Under the pieces are notes generated by a model, which did no database searches, had not been told where the DNA came from, and saw only the letters and a list, made by a program, of their open reading frames with translations. From Firmicutes bacterium UBA3906 (GTDB taxonomy: Bacteria > Bacillota > Clostridia > Caldicoprobacterales > DTU083), in assembly GCA_002391555.1 (NCBI GenBank), contig DGFG01000038.1, positions 11,409 through 17,046 of the forward strand: 5,638 bases of DNA. Direction: 5' to 3'. Shown piece after piece: positions 1 through 5,488 of this stretch (positions are counted from its first letter, which is position 1; every line of letters begins with the position of its first letter). Position numbers and translations under genes: made by a program.

Positions 1-1809
1 ACTATTATAATTACAATGGTCTTGCTTATAACAAGCGTAATTAGTCCTTGCTCAGTAGGGGCTAGTGATACACTTGTTATTACAAAATGGATAGTAAATG
101 CTAGCCTAGAGGATACAGGGGACCTCTTAGTTACTGAGGATATAAGCTTCCGTTTCAATGATGCCTACAATGGGGTCTATAGGGATATAGTCCTAGATGG
201 GACCTCTGGCATATCTGGCCTAGAGGTTTTTGAGATAAAGCAAGGACAAAGCTACCAATATAGGCCAGATGATCGTGCTAGAAATGGTGACTCCAACCTA
301 TTTCATATTGTAAATGATAACAGCAGTATAAGGATAAAGATATTTTCACCTTCAAGGGACGAGGAAAAGACCTTTAGGCTAAGCTACAGGGTAAAGGATC
401 TAGCGGTTCGCTATAATGATACGGGTGAGCTATACTACAAGTTTCTAGGAAGGGAAAACTCCACTCCCATTGACCTGTTTATCGTAAATATGTCCTTTCC
501 AAAGCTAAAGTCTGACCAAGAGATTAGGGTCTTTGCCCATGGACCAGACCAGGGTCAGATAATAGCTAACAATAACTCAAGCTATAGCTTGAGGGTCAAG
601 AATGTGGCAAAAAATGAACTTGTTGAGGGTAGATTTCTTTTCCCAACCAGCCTTATAGAAAGTGCCAGAAAAATAGAAAAGCTAGACAGGCTAGAGCAGA
701 TAATAGCTGAGGAGGAGGCTAACTTAAAGAGGCGGGAGGAGATTAGACAAAGGATAAGGACCACATCCAAAAACTTAGGTACCGTATCCCTAGGGGCGAC
801 TATAATTATCCTGCTTACCTTTTTATTAAGCCTAATACTAAACCGCAGGAAGCTAGACAAGCGGGACATTTATGAGTACAGGGGAGACTATTTGCCGGCA
901 GAGACTAGCCCGGCTATAGCAGCTAGGCTGTGTGGCCGAACAGGCAACTCAGAGACTATCCTAGCTACCATATTAGACCTACAAAGAAGGGGTTATCTGA
1001 CCATTAGGAGCCTAGCTCCAGAGGGAGAGATAGCTAGTGACCAAGGGCTAGATGTTGAGGATTTCATTATAAGCAGGATAAAGGCCGATGATCAGGGCCT
1101 ACTTAGCCATGAAAAAAGGTTTTTAAAATGGCTATTCAGTGAAATAGGCAAGGGCAGCAGGGTCAAGACAAGTGAAGTAAAATCCTATGCTGATAAATAC
1201 TATGGGGGCTTTTACCAGTCCCTCAGGGCCTGGAACTACAAGATAAAGGCAGATGCTAATAAGCTAGGCTACTATGACACGGGAAAGACCCTGTACGGCT
1301 TAATCCTACTAGTTATGTCCCTTGTCATTTTTGCTCTGGGTGCGATAACCCTTACATACGACAATATCTTAGGTATAGGTGGTATACTAGGGTCACCCCC
1401 CTTGTTTTTCTATAGTATTTACCTTTTTACTAGGCTAACAGATGAGGGCCTTAGCCTAAAGAAAAAGTGGGATAAATTTAAAAGTTATATGGATGATAGG
1501 CTAAATGGGGATTATGATAATCACGATAAAATATCAGGTTTAGACACTGGCCTAATATATGCCCTGGCACTTGGAGTAGTAAATATGGATATGGGATTTA
1601 TTAGCCCTGAGTACAGGTCTATATATGAGGAAAATAACTGGCTATATTGGTATTATGCCTTTAGTAGTGGAAATAGTAGTAGCTTTCACAAGAGCTTTAG
1701 TGAGTCTTTTGATCGGCCTCTTAGCTCTTCTGGGTCTGGCTTTTCATCTGGAGGCTTTTCCGGTGGTGGCGGCGGTGGCGCTGGCGGTGGTGGAGCAGGG
1801 GGCTTTTAA
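1..1809 (+). CDS. DUF2207-family membrane protein with Gly-rich C-terminal tail, 5' end cut by the window
   Basis: The frame is open from base 1. The first ATG (16) has no Shine-Dalgarno site and no basic residues before its hydrophobic stretch, so the true start is probably upstream. Numbering from that Met: end of a signal peptide with a likely cleavage after VGA (14-16); a beta-rich extracytoplasmic domain to about 215; a charged, coiled-coil-like stretch (218-250); TM1 about 255-275; a cytosolic part with the family-like segment SPAIAARL...ILDLQRRGYLTI (298-330); TM2/TM3 at 427-447 and 451-472; a segment with WDKFKSYMDD and LIYALALGV (485-521); and a tail of Ser, Gly and Phe ending in a nearly pure Gly run. 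This order is that of DUF2207 (PF09972) proteins, whose function is not established; in many Gram-positives they sit beside lemA, which could lie upstream here. Family call is confident; function is unknown. Confidence 0.9.
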   Translation, partial: TIIITMVLLITSVISPCSVGASDTLVITKWIVNASLEDTGDLLVTEDISFRFNDAYNGVYRDIVLDGTSGISGLEVFEIKQGQSYQYRPDDRARNGDSNLFHIVNDNSSIRIKIFSPSRDEEKTFRLSYRVKDLAVRYNDTGELYYKFLGRENSTPIDLFIVNMSFPKLKSDQEIRVFAHGPDQGQIIANNNSSYSLRVKNVAKNELVEGRFLFPTSLIESARKIEKLDRLEQIIAEEEANLKRREEIRQRIRTTSKNLGTVSLGATIIILLTFLLSLILNRRKLDKRDIYEYRGDYLPAETSPAIAARLCGRTGNSETILATILDLQRRGYLTIRSLAPEGEIASDQGLDVEDFIISRIKADDQGLLSHEKRFLKWLFSEIGKGSRVKTSEVKSYADKYYGGFYQSLRAWNYKIKADANKLGYYDTGKTLYGLILLVMSLVIFALGAITLTYDNILGIGGILGSPPLFFYSIYLFTRLTDEGLSLKKKWDKFKSYMDDRLNGDYDNHDKISGLDTGLIYALALGVVNMDMGFISPEYRSIYEENNWLYWYYAFSSGNSSSFHKSFSESFDRPLSSSGSGFSSGGFSGGGGGGAGGGGAGGF

Positions 1810-1868
1810 TTAGGGCCAGCTCGGTATGGTGTCATTTTAAGTAAATATTTTTGACCTCATTTTCTATT

Positions 1869-1905
1869 AAAAGAAAACAAGGCCAACCGCCCTAGACGGC
1901 TGGCC
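1869..1905 (-). terminator. Intrinsic terminator of the 51-codon minus-strand gene
   Basis: Bases 1881-1905 form a 9-bp GC-rich stem (GGCCAACCG / CGGCTGGCC, one G-U pair in the minus-strand RNA) around a 7-base loop. Read on the minus strand, it is followed directly by TTGTTTTCTTTT, a good U-tract, 24 bases after the stop of the small gene. On the plus strand the hairpin is followed only by TAATTATAAG, so it is a weak terminator for the DUF2207 gene, although the convergent layout makes shared use possible. Confidence 0.85.
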
Positions 1906-1929
1906 TAATTATAAGATATTACTAAAGCT

Positions 1930-2085
1930 TTATCTCCTTTTAAACATAGTCTTGATAAGGCTAAATCCTACGACACTAGCTGCTGCCCATAGCATCTTAT
2001 TACCTAGCTTGTTCATTTGCCTTGGTTCTATCCCCAATTCCTGTGAAAACTCGGTCATCATTTTCCTAAGACGTTTAGTTTTCAT
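1930..2085 (-). CDS. Small basic single-pass membrane peptide (51 aa), unknown function
   Basis: The frame encodes 51 residues starting MKTKRLRKMM and ending TMFKRR. The case for a real gene is an AAAGGAG Shine-Dalgarno site 10 bases before the ATG, a strong intrinsic terminator just after the stop, and codon use (CTA, AGG, ATA) like the neighbours. The first 30 residues are polar and basic (Lys/Arg at 2, 4, 5, 7 and 8). Residues 31-47 (MLWAAASVVGFSLIKTM) form a short hydrophobic helix, and the end is KRR, so it may be a membrane or membrane-surface peptide with charged flanks. It converges on the DUF2207 gene and diverges from the ABC operon. I see no clear promoter for it in 2103-2200. I recognise no family; it could be a small stress or regulatory membrane peptide, but nothing in the sequence says which. 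Confidence 0.75.
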   Translation of the reverse strand: MKTKRLRKMMTEFSQELGIEPRQMNKLGNKMLWAAASVVGFSLIKTMFKRR

Positions 2086-2095
2086 AATTATATTG

Positions 2096-2102
2096 CTCCT
2101 TT
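2096..2102 (-). promoter_or_regulatory. Shine-Dalgarno site of the 51-codon gene
   Basis: On the minus strand the sequence reads GGAAAGGAGCAATATAATT before the ATG at 2085. AAAGGAG is a near-consensus ribosome binding site with 10 bases of spacing, and it decides the start of this otherwise anonymous small gene. Right behind it lies a 5-bp inverted repeat, CTATA-GA-TATAG (2104-2115), which may be chance in such AT-rich DNA. Confidence 0.75.
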
Positions 2103-2210
2103 CCTATAGATATAGTTAGTGTGTCCAATTTTAGAGCTTTTTTAGAAGGAAAAATTTAAATAATAAGAAAATATAAAGACAGGGAAAATAACAGAAATAA
2201 GGGAATAGAC

Positions 2211-2239
2211 TTGAGCAATCTAACAATCTTTAGTAAAAT
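2211..2239 (+). promoter_or_regulatory. Sigma-A-type promoter P1 of the PH/ABC operon
   Basis: The -35 box TTGAGC (2211-2216, 4 of 6 consensus bases) and the -10 box TAAAAT (2234-2239, 5 of 6) are separated by exactly 17 bases. It faces the operon starting at 2346; transcription would begin near 2246 and leave a leader of about 100 bases. Confidence 0.6.
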
Positions 2240-2255
2240 TTATTCAAATTACTAT

Positions 2256-2284
2256 TTTATGCGAGGCATGTACTATGCTATAAT
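2256..2284 (+). promoter_or_regulatory. Extended -10 promoter P2 of the PH/ABC operon
   Basis: TGCTATAAT (2276-2284) is a perfect extended -10 element. The sequence at the -35 distance, TTTATG (2256-2261), is poor, as is usual for extended -10 promoters. The spacer holds a short inverted repeat, GCAT-GTACT-ATGC (2266-2278), touching the -10 box; it might be an operator, but its 4-base arms are too short to be convincing. Transcription would start near 2291, about 55 bases before the TTG start. Confidence 0.65.
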
Positions 2285-2300
2285 TAAAATGTTGGCAGGG

Positions 2301-2325
2301 CCTATATATAAAGCATTCATATAGG
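2301..2325 (+). repeat. Inverted repeat (7-bp hairpin) in the operon leader
   Basis: CCTATAT (2301-2307) and ATATAGG (2319-2325) are perfect reverse complements around an 11-base loop. In mRNA from either upstream promoter the hairpin would end four bases before the AAGGGGG ribosome binding site. In DNA it could instead be an operator just downstream of P2. It has no U-tract, so it is not a terminator. Confidence 0.45.
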
Positions 2326-2328
2326 AAG

Positions 2329-2335
2329 AAGGGGG
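2329..2335 (+). promoter_or_regulatory. Shine-Dalgarno site that supports a TTG start
   Basis: AAGGGGG (6 of 7 to AAGGAGG) lies 10 bases before TTG at 2346 and 16 bases before the next in-frame ATG at 2352. The spacing favours the TTG as the true start, though ATG 2352 (two residues shorter) cannot be excluded. Confidence 0.6.
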
Positions 2336-2345
2336 ATATCTGGAA

Positions 2346-2777
2346 TTGAAAATGGGCAAGGGCAATTCAGTCGACAAGCTACTTAATTACCGTATGATCC
2401 TAAGGATTATTATCATCGCACTTATAATAATAACTATTTCCTTGGCTCTAAAGCCCGCAAAAGTTATAATAAATGAAAACCATATAAAGATATCTGGCAT
2501 ATATGGCGCTGAAATACGCTATGAGGATATTCATGATCTACAGTTAGCTGAGCAGCTCCCAAGGATTATCTCTAGGACCAATGGTATAGACCTATTTGGA
2601 CTAAGTAGGAGGGGGATATACCAGCTAGAGGATCTTGGTAGGACCCGGCTTATTTCCTTTTCTCAGGGAGGCCCCTTTATCCTAATCAATACAGGCAATG
2701 AGTGGATAGTAATAAACTATGACAAGCCAGGAGAGACAGAGGATCTATATACAAGGCTAGTAAAGGCGCTTAACTAG
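2346..2777 (+). CDS. Membrane-anchored bacterial PH-domain protein (bPH_5-like)
   Basis: This 143-residue protein has a basic N-terminus, one very hydrophobic membrane helix (about 17-36, rich in Ile) and a beta-rich domain from 39 to the end. The domain reads like the bacterial pleckstrin-homology family bPH_5 (PF10882): an N-x-I-x-I-x-G-x-Y-G strand pair (44-54), then YEDIHDLQL (59-67), LPRIISRTNG (71-80), a strand with RLISFS (101-106), FILINT (111-116) and WIVINY (120-125), and a C-terminal helix. The family assignment is from memory of its pattern. Only one helix anchors it, with the domain probably outside the membrane's inner face by charge (basic N-terminus in). It is the first gene of an operon, 30 bases before the ABC ATPase gene, which suggests an accessory or sensing role for the transporter. 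That role is inference. Confidence 0.8.
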   Translation: MKMGKGNSVDKLLNYRMILRIIIIALIIITISLALKPAKVIINENHIKISGIYGAEIRYEDIHDLQLAEQLPRIISRTNGIDLFGLSRRGIYQLEDLGRTRLISFSQGGPFILINTGNEWIVINYDKPGETEDLYTRLVKALN

Positions 2778-2807
2778 CTAGCAGAATTCAAGGAGGCAGT
2801 TTACTAA

Positions 2808-3533
2808 ATGATAGAGCTAATAAACATTAACAAAACCTATAACGGCAAAGTAAAGGCAGCAGACAATCTAACACTTACAGTACCATCTGGTCAGATTTTT
2901 GGTTTTTTAGGTCCAAATGGGGCGGGCAAAACAACTGCCATAAAGATTATAACTGGCATACTAAAGGCTGATAGTGGTAGTGTAAAGGTAAATGGCATAG
3001 ACATAGGGCAAAAGCCTCTAGAGGTAAAAAAGCAAATAGGCTTTGTTCCTGACACTCCCAATATGTTTTTACGCTTAAAGGGTATAGAGTACCTAGGTTT
3101 TATGGCTGATATGTATGAAGTAGCAGCTGATCAGAGAAAGCCTCGTATAGAGGATTTAGCATCCCGTTTTGGCATGGCAGATGTACTAGATGACAAGATT
3201 TTGTCCTATTCACATGGTATGAGGCAAAAGATTGTATTGATGGGTGCCCTTATACATGAGCCATCTGTTTGGATACTGGACGAGCCTATGACAGGCCTTG
3301 ATCCTAGGTCCTCCTTTATCTTAAAAGAGATGATGAGGGAGCAGGTAAATGAGGGCAAGACAGTCTTTTTCTCTACCCATGTACTAGATGTTGCAGAAAA
3401 GATTTGTGACAGGGTAGCTATTATTGACAAGGGTAGTATCCTCTTTACTGGTACATTAGCTGAGATGAAGGAGCATTTTAAGAAAAACGAATCATTAGAA
3501 AACATGTTCTTGGAGTTGACAGAGAGTGAATAG
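2808..3533 (+). CDS. ABC transporter ATP-binding protein, EcsA-like exporter type
   Basis: This 241-residue nucleotide-binding subunit should hydrolyse ATP on the inner membrane face to drive the permease encoded next. Visible motifs: A-loop Tyr11; Walker A GPNGAGKTT (35-43); Q-loop region IGFVPDTPNMF (77-87) with Asp82-Thr83 where Gln is usual; signature YSHGM (134-138) in place of LSGGQ; Walker B VWILDEP (154-160) with catalytic Glu159; D-loop GLDP (163-166); H-loop His191. The acidic Q-loop and SHGM-type signature are, as I recall, common in EcsA-like exporters, so the protein is expected to be active. The start is supported by AAGGAGG 11 bases upstream. The length is normal for the group. 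The substrate cannot be deduced. It lies 30 bases after the PH-domain gene, and its stop overlaps the permease start, which suggests coupled translation. Confidence 0.95.
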   Translation: MIELININKTYNGKVKAADNLTLTVPSGQIFGFLGPNGAGKTTAIKIITGILKADSGSVKVNGIDIGQKPLEVKKQIGFVPDTPNMFLRLKGIEYLGFMADMYEVAADQRKPRIEDLASRFGMADVLDDKILSYSHGMRQKIVLMGALIHEPSVWILDEPMTGLDPRSSFILKEMMREQVNEGKTVFFSTHVLDVAEKICDRVAIIDKGSILFTGTLAEMKEHFKKNESLENMFLELTESE

Positions 3534-5181
3534 AAAAATTTTATCGTTAGTAAGGGTAATGCTGAGAAATAGCACAGGCCTTGGTATCAAAGATGGTAAA
3601 AGGTCAACCCAAATATTCCTAATAGTTATGCTGGCTCTAACAGTCCCCTTTATGCTGATTGGGATAGTTGCCTTATTTTCTAGCCTGATTGGTGCCTTTA
3701 TGCAAATAGGACAGGCAGGCCTGGTTTTAAAATTGGGGATTGGGATAAATTCAGCCATAATATTTATCTTTGGTATTTTCTATGTGATGAGTAGCTTTTA
3801 TTTCTCATCTGATGTGGAGTATTTACTCCCCCTTCCACTAAAACCTTGGGAGATAGTATCTGCAAAGCTTATAGTTGTTATCATATATGAATTTATAGTG
3901 ACTGGGGTCTTATATCTACCCTTGCTCTTTACATATGGTATCAGACTGGGCATGGGACCCTTATACTATGTTTATGGTTTAATTGTTTTTGTCTTACTGC
4001 CCATAGTACCTTTGGCCCTGGCTTCCTTTTTAGTTATGCTGATAATGAGATTTACTAACCTAAAAAGACACAAGGATTTTTTAAAGGTACTAGCTGGTAT
4101 GCTTGGGCTTTTTGTGGGTCTGGGTATAAATATGCTACTGCAAAATGTATCTACAGATTTATCGCCAGAAGCCCTGCTAGAAATGCTGGAGTCTGGCTCT
4201 AACTCCCTAGTCAATGTCATACCCGATATCTTTCCTGCAGCCGGCTGGGCCAGTCAAGCCTTGGTTTATAGCTCAAGCCTAAAGGGCCTACTTAACCTTA
4301 TCCTCTTTGTAGGGGTTACCCTGGGGGCTTATGGCCTTATAACTGCCTTTGGTCAAGTAATTTATTTAAAGGGAGCTGTTGGTCTGTCGGAGGCAGGGTC
4401 TAGTAGGCGAAACAAGGCCATCGGCCAAGTCGTGGAAAAGTCAAGGAGCAGGTCTGCCCTACTATCCTACTGCTTGGTGGAAATCAGGCTCCTAGTTAGG
4501 ACTCCCATATATTTTTTAAATTGTGTAGTAATGAACTTTTTATGGCCACTTTTTCTCCTGATACCCTTATTGACAAGTGGTGACCAAGCCATGGCCTTTG
4601 ATGAGATTACAAGAGTTATTAGCAATCCTGAAAACGCTGGTATTGTGTTAGCAGCGGCCTTTGCAATGGCTGTGTTTATGGGGGCTAGCAATGGAATTAG
4701 CTCTTCAGCCATGTCCCGTGAAGGAGAAAATATTTACGTTAAAAAGTATCTGCCCGTATCCTACATAGTACAGCTAAATGCAAAGCTTCTTTCTGCCATG
4801 TTAATTGGTTTTGCAGCTATACTTGTCCTAGTATTGCTATGTATAATACTTTTTAAAATGCCCCTATTCCTAGGTTTACTTATGCTCATTACTAGTCCAT
4901 TAGCCCTTTTATTTGTATCCTTGACTGGCCTAATGATTGATCTGGTCAACCCCAATTTTACCTGGGACAATGAGCAAAAGGCAGTAAAGCAAAATATAAA
5001 CGTATTTTTCAATGTTATAATAGGCATGATTATGGCACCCTTAGTAATAGTACCTACCATAATCATAAAATGGACCCTGGCTAGCACTCTAGCTATACTA
5101 TGTATAGGCTTTCTTGTGTTAGATATTCTTATGTATAGTATTTTGGCTACAAGGGGTGTAAAGATTTTCAGTTCTATCTAA
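3526..5181 (+). CDS. ABC-2-type exporter permease, two fused halves, 12 TM
   Basis: This 551-residue integral membrane protein is the transmembrane part of the transporter. I count 12 hydrophobic helices, at about 29-56, 68-93, 111-138, 145-175, 185-205, 254-275, 326-349, 371-392, 416-443, 446-472, 490-514 and 517-541. Two similar stretches mark two halves: SSDVEYLLPLPLKPWEIVSA (94-113) before TM3, and SREGENIYVKKYLPVSYIVQ (397-416) before TM9, each followed by an AKL. Another family-like stretch is TWDNEQKAVKQNINV (479-493). This matches large putative ABC exporter permeases of Clostridia and Bacilli (I believe PF16949 or PF16962; which one is unsure). The GTG start at 3526 overlaps the ATPase stop by 8 bases, with GGAG 10 bases before it, so translation is probably coupled. 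No hairpin with a U-tract follows closely; the nearest candidate terminator is at 5303. Confidence 0.92.
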   Translation: MNRKILSLVRVMLRNSTGLGIKDGKRSTQIFLIVMLALTVPFMLIGIVALFSSLIGAFMQIGQAGLVLKLGIGINSAIIFIFGIFYVMSSFYFSSDVEYLLPLPLKPWEIVSAKLIVVIIYEFIVTGVLYLPLLFTYGIRLGMGPLYYVYGLIVFVLLPIVPLALASFLVMLIMRFTNLKRHKDFLKVLAGMLGLFVGLGINMLLQNVSTDLSPEALLEMLESGSNSLVNVIPDIFPAAGWASQALVYSSSLKGLLNLILFVGVTLGAYGLITAFGQVIYLKGAVGLSEAGSSRRNKAIGQVVEKSRSRSALLSYCLVEIRLLVRTPIYFLNCVVMNFLWPLFLLIPLLTSGDQAMAFDEITRVISNPENAGIVLAAAFAMAVFMGASNGISSSAMSREGENIYVKKYLPVSYIVQLNAKLLSAMLIGFAAILVLVLLCIILFKMPLFLGLLMLITSPLALLFVSLTGLMIDLVNPNFTWDNEQKAVKQNINVFFNVIIGMIMAPLVIVPTIIIKWTLASTLAILCIGFLVLDILMYSILATRGVKIFSSI

Positions 5182-5228
5182 CCTTGCCCAGTTTAATATG
5201 CCCAATGTAAACAAAGCAGGCAGGGATA

Positions 5229-5257
5229 TAAGGATTGCTGACAAAGTTAAGGATTGC
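5229..5257 (+). repeat. Direct repeat TAAGGATTGC, two copies 19 bases apart
   Basis: TAAGGATTGC occurs at 5229-5238 and 5248-5257, identical over 10 bases with a 9-base gap. Spacing near two helical turns would suit a regulator binding one DNA face. The kinase promoter is more than 80 bases downstream with a hairpin between, so a direct link is uncertain. Confidence 0.6.
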
Positions 5258-5271
5258 GATAATCTCAGCAA
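5235..5271 (+). repeat. Bulged inverted repeat in the spacer
   Basis: TTGCTGA (5235-5241) pairs perfectly with TCAGCAA (5265-5271). Inside, GATT (5252-5255) pairs with AATC (5261-5264) around the loop GCGAT, so an RNA would stack 11 base pairs with one 10-base bulge (5242-5251) on the 5' side. It overlaps the direct repeat. No T-run follows, so it is not an intrinsic terminator. Confidence 0.4.
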
Positions 5272-5302
5272 GAGTATATAGAATATATAAAAAAGTATAG
5301 AT

Positions 5303-5324
5303 AGGACATCCTAGTGGGTGTCCT
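5303..5324 (+). terminator. Possible terminator of the PH/ABC operon
   Basis: AGGACATCC (5303-5311) pairs over 9 bases (one U-G) with GGGTGTCCT (5316-5324) around the loop TAGT. The following bases GCTACTTATTGT are only moderately U-rich, so termination may be partial. It lies 121 bases after the permease stop and just before the next promoter, a fitting place for an operon end. Confidence 0.5.
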
Positions 5325-5340
5325 GCTACTTATTGTAAGC

Positions 5341-5369
5341 TTGAATTTTTACCCGCTAGCTAATATAAT
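5341..5369 (+). promoter_or_regulatory. Sigma-A-type promoter of the kinase-like gene
   Basis: TTGAAT (5341-5346, 4 of 6) and a perfect TATAAT (5364-5369) are spaced by exactly 17 bases. Transcription would start near 5376 and leave a leader of about 113 bases before the ATG at 5489. Confidence 0.75.
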
Positions 5370-5488
5370 GGACATACGCAATAGGGAAATGATACAGACA
5401 TATACAGCAGTAATCTTAAATGGGTAATAGTATATGAGTAGCAGTCAAGTGCTTTATTTATGGACAGCTTTGAGTGGGGGCAACAACA

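Larger units (their letters stand above)
5182..5488. other. Non-coding spacer between the ABC operon and the kinase gene
   Basis: These 307 bases hold no convincing gene. The longest open frames with ATG are 27 codons (from 5199) and 28 codons (5434-5520), both without a good Shine-Dalgarno site. The first half carries a direct repeat, a bulged inverted repeat and a terminator-like hairpin. The second half has a strong promoter and a leader of about 113 bases. No riboswitch or T-box pattern was recognised. Confidence 0.7.

Noticed and set aside
16..60. Lipoprotein signal (Cys at residue 12 of the DUF2207 protein)
   Set aside because: The residues before Cys are ISP; Pro at -1 does not fit a lipobox, and VGA at 14-16 fits an ordinary signal peptidase site better.
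582..869. Minus-strand open frame of 95 codons inside the DUF2207 gene
   Set aside because: It is antisense to a well-supported coding frame and has no recognisable domain; it follows from the codon pattern of the sense gene.
1625..1813. Plus-strand frame of 62 codons over the end of the DUF2207 gene
   Set aside because: It is an out-of-frame reading of the Gly-rich tail (GGN repeats give Ala/Val-rich peptide) with no independent start signal.
3206..3505. Minus-strand open frame inside the ABC ATPase gene
   Set aside because: The sense frame carries all ABC motifs; the antisense peptide shows none of any family.
4761..5087. Minus-strand open frame of 108 codons inside the permease gene
   Set aside because: It is the mirror of hydrophobic sense codons, without a ribosome site or neighbours on that strand; the same holds for 3495-3758, 3972-4220 and 4467-4712.
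5182..5225. Inverted repeat CCTTGCC / GGCAGGG directly after the permease stop
   Set aside because: The loop would be 30 bases, one pair is G-U, and no U-tract follows, so it is not a credible terminator.
5199..5282. 27-codon frame starting MPNVNKAG after the permease gene
   Set aside because: No Shine-Dalgarno site, no hydrophobic or conserved pattern, and it overlaps repeat and hairpin sequences.
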